A DNA stretch of 64,000 nt from G963701675 sp963701675 (GCA_963701675.1 OY969623.1:8661058-8725057); one strand, 5' to 3'. Numbered from the stretch's first letter, positions 25,759-34,831 are shown. Notes: a model not told the origin generated them from the letters alone. A program made the numbers and translations.

Positions 25759-27501
25759 TCACACTCCCGGCATGGCTTTCTTCAAGGGGCGGAGCAAGAA
25801 AATCAGCAGCACCCCCATCGCCAGCGCCATGCACCCCAGCACGGCGAAGAACGTCGATTGCAGCCACACATACCAATAGATCGCGATCATGGTTAAGGCA
25901 TTACCGACGGATGTCGCGACGAACCATCCGCCCATCATCAGCCCGCGCCACTGAACCGGCGCGACCTTGGACACCAGCGAAAGCCCCATCGGGGAGAGCA
26001 TCAACTCGCCCAATGTCATCACGGCGTAGGCAATGATCAGCCACCAGTACGACACGCGGAACAGGTACGAATCCTTCAGTATCAGATTCTGGTATTGGGA
26101 GATTTCCCTCGATGTAAGCAGCGGCTTCAAGGCTTCGAGGAACTTCTCCTTGCCTGAAAGTCCAACTCCGGTCGAAACGTAATCCTTATCAGGTTCGAAC
26201 TTCTCCTTCTTGATGACGTACTTGATCCGCGGCGTCATAAAGAGCGAAGTGAACCAGTCGGCATCGGCCTTTTTCGTCTGGACGGGGAAGAGCCATAAGA
26301 TGTTAGACCCTTTGTCCTCATAGCGGTCCAAGCTATTGACGACATCCTTCGGAACTCCCGCGGCCTCAAGATTCGTCAGAGTTCGATCCGTGATGAAAAA
26401 GCTCCCTCTATCCAGCATGTCCGGCGTCGGAATAATCCTTTCGCCCGTCTTGGCGGCGAAATAGAGAATCCCAAACGACGATGCGGTCAAAAACATTCCG
26501 AACATCATTTTCGTCGGTGTCGAAGGTTCCAGGCCGCGCCGGTTCAGCCAGCCCCACATCCACACCACCGGAAGCGACAACACGACAACCCAGAACGGGT
26601 TGATGGCGTTGGAGATGATGCCCGTCAGGTTCCAGTCCGTATTGTCGTCGCCCCAAAAAGTAAGCGTCACGCCGTTCTGGTGGAACACCATCCAGAACAC
26701 CACGACGATCGCGAATATCACAATGAGTGCGCCAATGCGAGTCGCATCGGGAATCGCATCGATCGGATTGACGCGAGACGGCGCGGTCGGCGGAATGTCT
26801 TCGGTCACCGCCGCCGTGTCGGGATCGGTAATGATTGTGGGTGCGCGTCGTGCACCGCGGTCCACCAGATGCCTGAAAAACCAGAGAATGGCGATGGAGA
26901 GTATCATGCCAAAGCCGGCGATGGCAAATGCGTTGTTGAAGCCGATTCCCTTGAATTCCAAGACCTGGTTGATGCCGAGTCCGCTTAGATCCCATTTGAA
27001 ACCGTTCACCATGAGTTCACAGTTAATGGGCGCCATCAGGGCGCCAACATTAATGCCCATGTAGAAAATGTTGTAAGCCCGATCCTTAAGTGCGCTCCCT
27101 TCCGGATACAGGTGTCCGACCATGGCCGAGACGTTGGGTTTGAAGAATCCGTTGCCGATGACGAGGCACGCGAGGGAGATGTAGACAACGAACTCCTCTC
27201 GGATCGATAGGAGAAAGTAACCGATCATGAAGATGAAACCGCCGATCAGGACGCAATTTCGATAGCCGAGCTTCCTGTCGGCGATGTAGCCACCGATCAA
27301 CGGCGTGAAATACACCGATGCCAAGTAAATCGAGTACCATGCGGCTGCCCGTTCGGGTCCCCAGCCCATGCCGCCATCGTCCGTGCTTTTTTTCAGATAG
27401 AGCACGAACATCGCCAGCATCGAGTAGAAGCCAAAACGCTCCCACATCTCGGTGAAGAAGAGGACGTAAAGGCCCTTGGGGTGTTTTTCTTTTTGATCCA
27501 T
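25759..27501 (-). CDS. Proton-coupled peptide transporter (POT family)
   Basis: A 580-residue POT/PTR2 transporter importing di- and tripeptides with protons. The ExxERFxYY-type motif is FFTEMWERFGFYSMLAMFVL near the N-terminus. The PTR2 motif region is NIFYMGINVGALMAPINCEL, with ERAAAWYSIYLASVYFTPLIG between. It has twelve or more membrane segments plus a long insert between helices in the second half (about 370-460), common in bacterial POTs with 14 helices. I use the ATG at 27501 (GGAA upstream); a frame extension to 27537 is possible. It is adjacent to a second POT gene. Confidence 0.9.
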   Translation of the reverse strand: MDQKEKHPKGLYVLFFTEMWERFGFYSMLAMFVLYLKKSTDDGGMGWGPERAAAWYSIYLASVYFTPLIGGYIADRKLGYRNCVLIGGFIFMIGYFLLSIREEFVVYISLACLVIGNGFFKPNVSAMVGHLYPEGSALKDRAYNIFYMGINVGALMAPINCELMVNGFKWDLSGLGINQVLEFKGIGFNNAFAIAGFGMILSIAILWFFRHLVDRGARRAPTIITDPDTAAVTEDIPPTAPSRVNPIDAIPDATRIGALIVIFAIVVVFWMVFHQNGVTLTFWGDDNTDWNLTGIISNAINPFWVVVLSLPVVWMWGWLNRRGLEPSTPTKMMFGMFLTASSFGILYFAAKTGERIIPTPDMLDRGSFFITDRTLTNLEAAGVPKDVVNSLDRYEDKGSNILWLFPVQTKKADADWFTSLFMTPRIKYVIKKEKFEPDKDYVSTGVGLSGKEKFLEALKPLLTSREISQYQNLILKDSYLFRVSYWWLIIAYAVMTLGELMLSPMGLSLVSKVAPVQWRGLMMGGWFVATSVGNALTMIAIYWYVWLQSTFFAVLGCMALAMGVLLIFLLRPLKKAMPGV

Positions 27502-27559
27502 GGCAATGGTTCCGACCGGCTCCATCAGTTGGGGCATCGGCCCGTAAATGAGCTACAAC

Positions 27560-29239
27560 CTACTCCTGCAGATAGTCTTTAGGCATGTAAAAGTAGCTGC
27601 GTGCGGCAAAAAGCACGGCGGCAACCCCGCCCACTGCCGCCCAAGCCCAGAAAAACTGAGCGTGACTCAGGTTTCCCAAACCAGCCAATAAGGCCACCAA
27701 CACGTTCCCAAGTGTTACCGCAAGGAGCCAAAAGCCCATCACGGTGGACTTCATCGCTTTCGGTGCCTGGGTATACGCAAACTCCAGGCCAGTCGTCGAT
27801 ACCAGCACCTCGGCAATGGTCATGATTACATATGGGATTATCTGCCAGAGAAACCAGACTTTCCCTTCACCGACCTTGTCGATCCATTCTTGGAGTAGTG
27901 CGACCGAGACGAACGAGAGAGCGGCCAAGAACATCCCGACGCTCATACGCCGCACCGTGGTCGTCTTGATGCCGCGGCGTTCGAACCAGGCGTACACGAG
28001 GTTCATCAGCGGGATGAATGCCATGACCATGAGCGGGTTGAATGCAGGCACTTGCGTTTCATCAGCTTTGACGCTTCCGAAAACCGTCAGGTCCATCGCT
28101 TTCGCCTGTCTGATCCAAGTTGAGGAATGTTGATCAAAGAGCGCCCAGAAGACGCTTACCAGCACGAAAACGCTAATCACCTTCAAGACGGCGACTGGAC
28201 CTTCCGAGGCCTCGGGTCCGAACCGTTGGACCGCAGGCCCCCAGAATCGGCTACGTGCTAGGGGGGACGTGTCCGCCGCAATGCTCGCCGATGGGCTGGT
28301 ATCCTCGGCCGGAGCCCTTCCACCGCCGCCAAAAAGTCTCTGAATACTGTAGAGCATGATCGCGAGGAATCCGTGATCGGGCGCGAGCCGCTGCCGCCAC
28401 GAGAAGAGGATAAGACCAAGGACCAGGAATGCCAGTGTCGCGACTACCCAAACCCACCACGCCATGCGGGCCGTGAAGAAGAAGTGCCCCACGGTCATGA
28501 AAAGTGATACAGAGCAAAGTGTGTCGAGCCAGCCGATCTTGCCGCCGGGTCGCGGCGGAACATGAACGAAGTTCCTTCGGCCCATCCAAAAGATCACCGT
28601 CGCAATAAGCATCAAAACAGCCGGGAGGGCGAATGCGACGCCCGCCCCGAATTTCTTGCGAAGGACTGGTATAGCGAGCGTCGCGAAGAACGAGCCTAGA
28701 TTAATGCTAAAGTAAAAGATCTGATAAACTGTCGGCACTCGGAACCAATTGCCTCGACCGAATTGGTCGCCAACATTCGCCGAAACGCATGGCTTGATGC
28801 CGCCTGAACCGATGGCGATTAACATCAAGCCAACGTACATGACAGTTAGCTTGTGTTGAGGCTGCTCGGCGAGGTCCACGAATGCGAGCACACCCTGTCC
28901 GACGCAATAAACCAGCGAAAGATACAGAATCGTCTTGTACTTGCCGAGGAGCCGATCCGCAACAATCGCCCCGATCATTGGAAGGGCGTACACTCCGGCA
29001 AAAAAGAGGTGCGTCGTCGCCGTTGCCAGCTTGTCCGCCTCGGCCGCAACGCTTCCTGCTAGTACGTAGAGCGCGGTCAAATGAGCGAATAGAATCGCCC
29101 GCATTCCGTAATAGCTGAAGCGTTCGCAGGCCTCGTTGCCGACGATGTACGGAATACCCGGCGGCCAGCCGGTGTTTTCTTGATCGGGCGAGGTTCGGTA
29201 TCCGTTTGAAGTGTTCGGCGATTCGCGTCTTGGTTCCAT
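27560..29239 (-). CDS. Second POT-family peptide transporter
   Basis: A 559-residue paralogue: GNEACERFSYYGMRAILFAH carries the ExxERFxYYG motif, and YQIFYFSINLGSFFATLAIP the PTR2 motif. A Ser/Ala-rich cytosolic loop (about 290-340) is unusual in length. Sequence is well diverged from the neighbour, so this is an old duplication or separate acquisition rather than a recent copy. The stop lies 22 bp from the other gene's open frame. Tandem POT genes suggest peptide scavenging with different specificities; that is inference. Confidence 0.9.
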   Translation of the reverse strand: MEPRRESPNTSNGYRTSPDQENTGWPPGIPYIVGNEACERFSYYGMRAILFAHLTALYVLAGSVAAEADKLATATTHLFFAGVYALPMIGAIVADRLLGKYKTILYLSLVYCVGQGVLAFVDLAEQPQHKLTVMYVGLMLIAIGSGGIKPCVSANVGDQFGRGNWFRVPTVYQIFYFSINLGSFFATLAIPVLRKKFGAGVAFALPAVLMLIATVIFWMGRRNFVHVPPRPGGKIGWLDTLCSVSLFMTVGHFFFTARMAWWVWVVATLAFLVLGLILFSWRQRLAPDHGFLAIMLYSIQRLFGGGGRAPAEDTSPSASIAADTSPLARSRFWGPAVQRFGPEASEGPVAVLKVISVFVLVSVFWALFDQHSSTWIRQAKAMDLTVFGSVKADETQVPAFNPLMVMAFIPLMNLVYAWFERRGIKTTTVRRMSVGMFLAALSFVSVALLQEWIDKVGEGKVWFLWQIIPYVIMTIAEVLVSTTGLEFAYTQAPKAMKSTVMGFWLLAVTLGNVLVALLAGLGNLSHAQFFWAWAAVGGVAAVLFAARSYFYMPKDYLQE

Positions 29240-29325
29240 TTGGAACTCGGTGAGCTTGTGTTTGCGCCAGTCGAGTCAGAACGATTGTAACCACCGCAGG
29301 GTGGAGGGGAAAGCCCCCGGGTATC

Positions 29326-29359
29326 GCTAAGCCCACGGATTGCAATCCGTGGGCTTAGC
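29326..29359. repeat. 34-bp dispersed palindrome, copy 2
   Basis: A perfect palindrome with GCTAAGCCCACGGATTG and CAATCCGTGGGCTTAGC halves. It is the same family as 5891-5924. The TAA stop of the RNase HII-like gene lies inside it, so it is both gene end and putative terminator. Confidence 0.85.
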
Positions 29360-30314
29360 GCCGGCGCCACAGGGCCTCCTCCGGAATCGCCAGCGCCGCG
29401 GCGGTGCTTCGGACTTCCGCAAAAAATCGCCGCGCATCTCCGGGATAGCCGTGCGTCGGCCTCAACCCCGGGACTTTTCGCCGCCAGTACCGGTTGAATT
29501 CGTGCATGAGTAATTCTCGTAGGTATTTGCTGGCCATTGATGCCAGGGCGACCGCGAAGAATTGACTATCCGCTCGTGGGGTGAAAACGAAGCGCATTTC
29601 CCTGTCCAATCCCAGAACCGAATACTCGCTTCGATCCATCGATTCCTGATGGGCGACCACTACGCCGTCGCGTAGCGCCTCTTGCAACATGGCGACGTAA
29701 GTATTTCGGCCGCCGTGCTTGTCGATGAAAAACGTGACGCTCTCGGTCCGTGGTTCGGTGCTGATGAAGTGGGCGATGAGATCGGCGAGCGCTTGGCCGA
29801 GGACGGCGCCTTTCGATCCCCAGCGGTCGACGAGCTGGTTGAATCGGCGACTACAAACGACGACGCTTCTAAGGGCGCCGAAACTAATCCCGGCGTCCAA
29901 ACAGGTTTGGGTTAGACGTCGACCGGCGTCATGTGGCGGTAAATCCGCGATGGGGAGTTTAGTGCGTCCGGTGAACCAGGTCTCTGCTTTCAGCTCGACC
30001 TTCGACCCCGGCGCGTATTGGAGGATGTATTCTCGAAGGCAGGTGGCTGTCCCCGACGAGGCGGCGAAGAATGGGTACAGCTCGCACTCCAATGAGCCGA
30101 TGCCGCGGTCCGGGGAATAAACCAACTTGGAATCGCCGACGATGAGCCTGCCGATGTCGCATGGTTCACCAGGTCGACGAACGGCCGAAGCGAGCAAGGA
30201 CCAAAGGTCCACGGCCGTGTCGGTTCCCGGAACTCGGAATGCGACGGCCGACATCACGAATGGTCCCAGGTTTGGCCCGTAACCCGCCTCGTCGATGCCG
30301 ACAATCCATGCCAT
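29355..30314 (-). CDS. Ribonuclease HII-like protein, divergent
   Basis: A 319-residue protein starting MAWIVGIDEAGYGPNLGPFV, the RNase HII/HIII opening with the first catalytic Asp-Glu (DEAG). Downstream are VGDSKLVYSP (DSK), FFIDKHGGRNTYVAML (a D+K segment) and FAVALASMASKYLRELLMHE with the conserved Ser-Lys-Tyr-type helix. It is about 100 residues longer than classical RNase HII, with an insert in the middle, and is best called a lineage-specific RNase H2-type nuclease. It would cleave RNA in RNA-DNA hybrids. Its TAA stop falls within the palindrome at 29326-29359. Confidence 0.75.
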   Translation of the reverse strand: MAWIVGIDEAGYGPNLGPFVMSAVAFRVPGTDTAVDLWSLLASAVRRPGEPCDIGRLIVGDSKLVYSPDRGIGSLECELYPFFAASSGTATCLREYILQYAPGSKVELKAETWFTGRTKLPIADLPPHDAGRRLTQTCLDAGISFGALRSVVVCSRRFNQLVDRWGSKGAVLGQALADLIAHFISTEPRTESVTFFIDKHGGRNTYVAMLQEALRDGVVVAHQESMDRSEYSVLGLDREMRFVFTPRADSQFFAVALASMASKYLRELLMHEFNRYWRRKVPGLRPTHGYPGDARRFFAEVRSTAAALAIPEEALWRRR

Positions 30315-30414
30315 GCGCGCTTCCAGCTCGTCGAAAGAATTGGTCGCAGCTTAAGTTGGGTGGTATCTTAGCATCGTAAGTGCCACTTGTCCTTTGTCAT
30401 TTACAAAAGCCATG

Positions 30415-30756
30415 ATGACCGACAACATCTTCCAGAAAATCATCGATCGACAGATTCCGGCGAATATCGTTCACGAAGACGAGCAATGCCTCGCATTCCG
30501 GGATGTAAACCCGCAAGCGCCGGTGCATGTGCTCATCATCCCTCGCAAGGTGATTCGAACCCACGACGACATCAGCGAACCCGACAAGGAGCTTCTTGGG
30601 CACCTTCACGTCGTCGCCGCACGTTTGGCGAACGAGCTTGGCCTCGCCGACGGTTACCGGCTCGTCATAAACTGTAAGGAGCTTGCCGGGCAGACCGTGC
30701 CGCACCTTCATCTGCACCTTTTGGGCGGTCGACAGATGCACTGGCCGCCGGGCTAA
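30415..30756 (+). CDS. HIT-family nucleotide-binding hydrolase
   Basis: A 113-residue histidine-triad protein: MTDNIFQKIIDRQIPANIVH, then CLAFRDVNPQAPVHVLIIPR and the triad QTVPHLHLHLLGGRQMHWPPG (HxHxH). HinT-like members hydrolyse adenosine phosphoramidates and related mononucleotides. Length is normal. I start at the second of two adjacent ATGs (30412 and 30415); the longer frame to 30394 uses a TTG and has no homology. It is divergent from the RNase HII-like gene and 25 bp ahead of the RNase HI gene. Confidence 0.92.
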   Translation: MTDNIFQKIIDRQIPANIVHEDEQCLAFRDVNPQAPVHVLIIPRKVIRTHDDISEPDKELLGHLHVVAARLANELGLADGYRLVINCKELAGQTVPHLHLHLLGGRQMHWPPG

Positions 30757-30781
30757 CCTCGTCAACACGGAGCCATCACGG

Positions 30782-31181
30782 ATGCAATTGACGATCTACA
30801 CGGACGGCGCCGTGCGCGGGAATCCGGGGTCCCGCCGCCTACGCCTTTGTCATCAGCCAAGAGGGTGAGGCAGATTTCGAAGAGAACGGCTGCATCGGTT
30901 CCGCCACGAATAATGTGGCCGAGTACACGGCTCTCGTCCGGGCATTGGAGCGCGCGGTTCAGTTTCGGGCCGATCGACTGCTTATCCATAGCGACAGCGA
31001 ATTGCTCGTGAAACAGATGAACGGCGAGTACCGGGTGAAGAATGCGGATCTGAAGACGCTCTACGGCAGGGCCAAGCAACTGGTTGCAGGATTCGGCAGC
31101 GTCACCTTTCGCCACGTTCGCCGTGAAGACAACCGTCGCGCCGACGAACTCTGCAATGATGCGCTCGACGGGAATTGTTAG
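30782..31181 (+). pseudogene. rnhA: Ribonuclease HI, apparent 1-nt insertion
   Basis: An RNase HI of about 132 residues. It begins MQLTIYTDGAVRGNPG (first catalytic Asp) and, in the next frame, continues with AYAFVISQEGEADF, NNVAEYTALVRAL (Glu), LLIHSDSELLVKQMNG (Asp) and REDNRRADELCNDALDG (last Asp). All four catalytic acids are present. The frames join if one T (at about 30830, in GGGGTCCC) is removed. I read the extra T as a sequencing error or recent mutation; if real, the enzyme is lost after residue 16. It removes RNA from RNA-DNA hybrids. Its stop overlaps the FAH gene's stop on the other strand. Confidence 0.85.
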
Positions 31182-32041
31182 GCGTTCACCACGTGGTTCC
31201 GCAGTAGGCCGACTTTTTCGATTTCAACCTCAACCACGTCGCCCGCCTTCAGGAAAACCGGAGGCTTCCGCGCGGCGCCGACGCCCGGCGGCGTTCCGGT
31301 GAAGATGAGATCGCCCGGCTCCAGCGTGAAAACCTGAGTCAAGTAAACGAGAATGGCCGGCACGTCGAAAATCATCTGGCTGGTGTTGCTGTCTTGCATG
31401 GTTGTGCCGTTTAGCCGCAGCTGAATCGACAAATTGTGCGGATCGTTGAGTTCATCCACGGTCACGATCACGGGGCCCGTCGGCGCAAACGTGTCAAACG
31501 TCTTGCCGACCATCCATTGTTTTTGATCCGGCTTATACTGCCAATCTCGCGCGGACACGTCATGGCCGATGGTATAACCGGCGACGTGTTCCATCGCGTT
31601 CTCTGTCGTCAGGTGTCGGCCGCGCTTGCCGATGACGATGACCAGCTCCGCCTCGAAATCCACTTGTTTACTCACCGACGGCAAAACGATGGCGTCGTCG
31701 TGGCCGATTAGTGCGGAAGCGTACTTGCTGAAGAGGACCGGTTCGGTCGGAATCGCCTTGCCGGTTTCCGCGGCATGATCGCGATAATTCAGGCCCAAAC
31801 ACACAATCTTGTGCGGGTCCGGCACCGGCGGTAGATACGTGACATCGCCGGCTGGAAAGGTAACCGCATCCGCACGGGCGGCGACCTCGGCGAGTCCTTC
31901 AAGCAACGTTCGGCCGCCGTCCAGAATATGGCGAACACTCAGTGGAATTCGCTTGTCTGTGGCGTGGAGGTCGATGAACTCGTCCCCGCGTCGAAGAGCC
32001 GCTCGCGGTCCGTTGGGTGTCAGAATGGTTGCAATGTGCAT
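31178..32041 (-). CDS. Fumarylacetoacetate hydrolase family protein
   Basis: A 287-residue FAH-superfamily enzyme (hydratase, isomerase or hydrolase of beta-diketone or 2-oxo acids, divalent-metal dependent). Conserved parts: IVCLGLNYRDHAAETGKAIP, PVLFSKYASALIGHDD, VDFEAELVIVIGKRGR (metal-binding Glu), GYTIGHDVSARDWQYKPDQ and DLIFTGTPPGVGAARKPP. I start at the ATG at 32041; the longer frame to 32131 runs into the tRNA leader. It may act in aromatic or sugar-acid breakdown. It faces rnhA convergently with overlapping ends. Confidence 0.9.
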   Translation of the reverse strand: MHIATILTPNGPRAALRRGDEFIDLHATDKRIPLSVRHILDGGRTLLEGLAEVAARADAVTFPAGDVTYLPPVPDPHKIVCLGLNYRDHAAETGKAIPTEPVLFSKYASALIGHDDAIVLPSVSKQVDFEAELVIVIGKRGRHLTTENAMEHVAGYTIGHDVSARDWQYKPDQKQWMVGKTFDTFAPTGPVIVTVDELNDPHNLSIQLRLNGTTMQDSNTSQMIFDVPAILVYLTQVFTLEPGDLIFTGTPPGVGAARKPPVFLKAGDVVEVEIEKVGLLRNHVVNA

Positions 32042-32133
32042 ATCGTACCGCGGCAGCTTCTCTTGCGAGTGTATGGACCATATTCTATATATGATTATCG
32101 CAACCAAGCCAGCCACCGAGCGGCTTGGCATTT

Positions 32134-32205
32134 TCCCCGATAGCTCAATGGTAGAGCGAGCGGCTGTTAACCGCTAGGTTCTAGGTTCGAGTCCTAGTCG
32201 GGGAG
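32134..32205 (+). tRNA. tRNA-Asn (GTT)
   Basis: A 72-nt cloverleaf. Acceptor arms TCCCCGA and TCGGGGA pair, D arm is AGCTCAATGGTAGAGC, and the anticodon arm GCGG-CTGTTAA-CCGC reads GTT. The T arm has CTAGGTTCGAGTCCTAG. Discriminator G, CCA not encoded. It is divergent from the FAH gene. Confidence 0.95.
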
Positions 32206-32227
32206 CTTTCCGGTCTCAAGTCGATCC

Positions 32228-32263
32228 GCTGGGGGTTTTGCAGAAGCGGTCCGAACCCCCAGC
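32228..32263 (+). terminator. Hairpin downstream of tRNA-Asn
   Basis: GCTGGGGGTT pairs perfectly with AACCCCCAGC across a 16-nt loop, 22 bp after the tRNA. No U-tract follows, so termination is likely but unproven. Confidence 0.5.
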
Positions 32264-32291
32264 CGTGATCCTCGGCCCGTGAACGGCTACT

Positions 32292-33085
32292 CTATACCAC
32301 CTTGACGATGACCTTGCCTTTTGCACGTCCTTTTTCGACGTGAGCCAATGCCTCTTTGGTCGATTCGAATGGAAAGACCCGATCCACGACGGGACGGATG
32401 GCCCCGGAGTCGATCAGAGCAGTGATCTCGCGCAATTGGTCGCCGCTTGCTCTCATGAAGAGAAACGAATAACTCACGCGACGACGTTTTGCCTTCTTCC
32501 TGGTCCGGTAGCTCAAGAGGCGCAAAACCAGTTTCAAGATCCAACTCAACCCGAGGTCTCTCGCGAAATCGGGGTCGGGCGGACCAGCGATTCCGATGAG
32601 CAATCCCCCGGGCTTCAGCACTTGCACGGATTTTCCGAGCGTTTCCCCGCCCCGCGTATCCAGGACCACGTCGAAATCGCGAAGGACTTTTTCGAAATCG
32701 TCCTTCTTGTAGTCGATGGCGATATCCGCACCGAGGCGCTTCACCAAATCGACGTTCGCTGTGCTCGTTGTCGTGGCGACGGTCGCACCGACGTGCTTTG
32801 CGAGCTGAATCGCAATTGTGCCGACACCGCCGGAGCCCGCGTGGATGAGTATTTTCTGCCCCTTCGTCAGATGCGCTCTCTCGACCAGCGCTTGCCAGGC
32901 GGTCAAGCCGACCAGAGGGATGGAAGCCGCTTCTTCCATGGTGAGCCCCTTCGGCTTGTGCGCCAGATCATCCTCCCGGATCGAGATGAATTCCGCGAAA
33001 GTACCGATTCGATCCTTGTCCGGCCGCGCGTAGACCTCGTCACCCGGCTTGAATCGCCGCACTCGACTGCTTTTCCAGAACGGGG
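32292..33085 (-). pseudogene. NADPH:quinone-type alcohol dehydrogenase, 5' truncated
   Basis: A zinc-less medium-chain dehydrogenase fragment. Homology starts abruptly at RRFKPGDEVYARPDK (about 33065) and runs through TMEEAASIPLVGLTAWQAL, the NADP-binding ILIHAGSGGVGTIAIQLAKH and GGLLIGIAGPP to KGKVIVKVV. The first 55-80 residues (the GroES-like half with the usual 'MKAV..' start) are missing. Instead, the sequence upstream is the 3' end of the SDR gene, whose stop at 33040 overlaps the fragment. The simplest reading is a deletion joining the two genes; a weak start at 33164 in the frame has no homology. It is probably inactive. Confidence 0.72.
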
Positions 33086-33939
33086 GTGCGGGGCGATGAC
33101 GCCATCGGCGCGTCGAGACGCAGGTTCTTTCGAACGACGAAGTCCAGAACAAAAGCAGGCGCAAATCTGCGAAGCAATCTCATGCTCCCGACGCGGCCGA
33201 CCGGGTATCGGAGTTTCGGGCGAGCCGCGCTCGCAGCTTGCAACACGACATCGGCCACTGCGCCCGCCAGATCCCCATCGGCGAGCATTTCCTGCCACCT
33301 CTTGGCCAACGCGGCCCGCACCTCTCGATACTCATCGACCTTCGAGTCCGGTTCCAGCAAGTTCGCGTCGAACTGCGTCTTCGTAACCCCTGGCTCGACG
33401 ACCAAAACCCGCACGCCCCTCGTGCGCAATTCGTGGTCGAGCGACTCAGAATACCCTTCAATCGCATGCTTCGTCGCGACATAAACCGCCATGTACGGCA
33501 TGGGCAGAAAACCAAGCAAGGAGCCGATATTGATGATGCGGCCACTCCCTTGGTGCCGCATCTGAGGGACCACGGCCCGGGTCATCCGGACGGTTCCGAG
33601 GAAGTTCGTGTCGAAAATCGACCGCGCCTGCTCGATCGAGCTCTCTTCGTCACCGGCAGGGGCAACGCTGAAGCCGGCGTTGTTCACGAGCAGGTCGATG
33701 CGACCTTCCATTCGCATCAACTCATTGACAGCCGCTTCGACGGAATCATCGCTGGTCACGTCGAGGGGCAACATCTCGAACGATCGCTGACCCGCCTGGG
33801 CGGGTCGCCTGCTGGTGCCGTAGACCCGGTAGCCAGCCATCGCGAGCCGTTCCGCTGTGGCCGCACCGATGCCAGACGAGGCACCGGTTACGAGCGCTAT
33901 CTTGGCCGGGCGGCGTTCACGGTCCTTGTTCATGTTCAA
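33040..33939 (-). CDS. Short-chain dehydrogenase/reductase (SDR)
   Basis: A 299-residue classical-type SDR. IALVTGASSGIGAATAERL is the dinucleotide-binding site, VNNAG follows, and the catalytic Ser/Tyr/Lys are in IINIGSLLGFLPMPYMAVYV followed by ATKH. The domain ends around NLRLDA. The last 20 or so residues (MASSPRTPVLEKQSSAA) have no family match and come from sequence that overlaps the truncated dehydrogenase, so the original stop seems lost in a deletion. The gene is divergent from a TetR regulator, with a dyad between. The substrate is unknown. Confidence 0.88.
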   Translation of the reverse strand: MNMNKDRERRPAKIALVTGASSGIGAATAERLAMAGYRVYGTSRRPAQAGQRSFEMLPLDVTSDDSVEAAVNELMRMEGRIDLLVNNAGFSVAPAGDEESSIEQARSIFDTNFLGTVRMTRAVVPQMRHQGSGRIINIGSLLGFLPMPYMAVYVATKHAIEGYSESLDHELRTRGVRVLVVEPGVTKTQFDANLLEPDSKVDEYREVRAALAKRWQEMLADGDLAGAVADVVLQAASAARPKLRYPVGRVGSMRLLRRFAPAFVLDFVVRKNLRLDAPMASSPRTPVLEKQSSAAIQAG

Positions 33940-33976
33940 TCTCCAAGGAGTGGGTCTTTAGTCACACGCCCTCATT

Positions 33977-33996
33977 TAGATGATGGTTGTCATCTA
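33977..33996. promoter_or_regulatory. Probable TetR operator between SDR and tetR
   Basis: A perfect 7-bp inverted repeat TAGATGA-N6-TCATCTA. A third TCATCTAT half-site lies at about 34015-34022. Its position between the divergent SDR and TetR genes fits a shared, autorepressed control region. Confidence 0.55.
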
Positions 33997-34082
33997 TTGA
34001 ATATATTACGCGCATCATCTATAATGTCAATGGCTCATGCCCGAAAATATCAGCATAATCCTGTGTTCCAGGGGGTTGGGAA

Positions 34083-34661
34083 ATGAGAGTCAGCAGGGCG
34101 GAGGCGGCAAAGAACCGAAAACGGATTATCGAGGTTGCGGCGAGGATGTTTCGCGAGCGCGGCTTCGACGGCATTGGGGTCGCGGATTTGATGAAATCCG
34201 TCGGATTGACCCACGGCGGCTTCTATGGCCACTTCGCCTCGAAAGAAGAACTCATGGCGCAGGCTTGTGCACGCGCGGCGGAAGGCTCGCTGGAGGTCTT
34301 GAATCAAGTGGCCAAGCGTGGCGGGGAGGACGCCTTGTCTGCCGTCGTGTCCGCTTATCTGTCTCTGGATCACCGTGATCGGCCAGGCAAGGGATGTGTG
34401 ATGGCAGCGCTAGGCGCGGAAGCCGCGCGGCATGGCTCTCCCGTGCGCGGCGCTTTCACCCAAGGCGTGCGCTCTCTGATCGACATGTTGACGCGACTTG
34501 TGCCAGGCAAGTCCAAGCGCGCGAAGCGCGAGCGGGCGATGGCGATCTACGCGAGCATGGTCGGTGCAATTGTGCTGGCGCGAGCCGTCGATGACCCTGA
34601 ACTTTCCGAGGAGGTATTGCGGTCAATATTAGGGTCGATCGCCCCGACCGCGTCGCCTTGA
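34083..34661 (+). CDS. TetR-family transcriptional regulator
   Basis: A 192-residue TetR regulator. The N-terminal DNA-binding part is KNRKRIIEVAARMFRERGFD, then GIGVADLMKSVGLTHGGFYG and HFASKEELMAQA, the usual helix-turn-helix. The ligand domain (about 70-190) has RAMAIYASMVGAIVLARAVD, common in members that sense small hydrophobic or electrophilic compounds. It is divergent from the SDR, which it probably represses through the dyad at 33977-33996. The start at 34083 is an ATG. Confidence 0.9.
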   Translation: MRVSRAEAAKNRKRIIEVAARMFRERGFDGIGVADLMKSVGLTHGGFYGHFASKEELMAQACARAAEGSLEVLNQVAKRGGEDALSAVVSAYLSLDHRDRPGKGCVMAALGAEAARHGSPVRGAFTQGVRSLIDMLTRLVPGKSKRAKRERAMAIYASMVGAIVLARAVDDPELSEEVLRSILGSIAPTASP

Positions 34662-34769
34662 TAAGAACAGACTGGAGCGATTCCGATGACTGAGCGGAGT
34701 GGAGCGGTCTCAAGTCGAACCAATCCATCTTACGCTGCTCGTTCCCTCCCGAAAGATCACCGGCCTCTC

Positions 34770-34797
34770 TTGACAAGCAGATAGTTGCATATACAAT
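34770..34797 (+). promoter_or_regulatory. marR promoter with overlapping operator
   Basis: TTGACA (34770-34775), 16 bp, then TACAAT (34792-34797) makes a good sigma-70 promoter. The near-palindrome ATAGTTGCATATACAA (34781-34796) covers its -10 region. The identical 16 bp recur at 35286-35301, ahead of the next gene, so it is likely the MarR operator. Confidence 0.6.
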
Positions 34798-34831
34798 TAA
34801 AGCGAGGAGGCATGAAGTGGGAGCCGAGCAT

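Noticed and set aside
25759..29239. Tandem duplication of POT genes as a recent copy
   Set aside because: The two proteins align only in family motifs and differ in length and loops, so they are old paralogues.
32340..33386. 348-codon plus-strand frame antisense to the ADH and SDR genes
   Set aside because: No start signal or homology; the minus-strand genes here have clear motifs.
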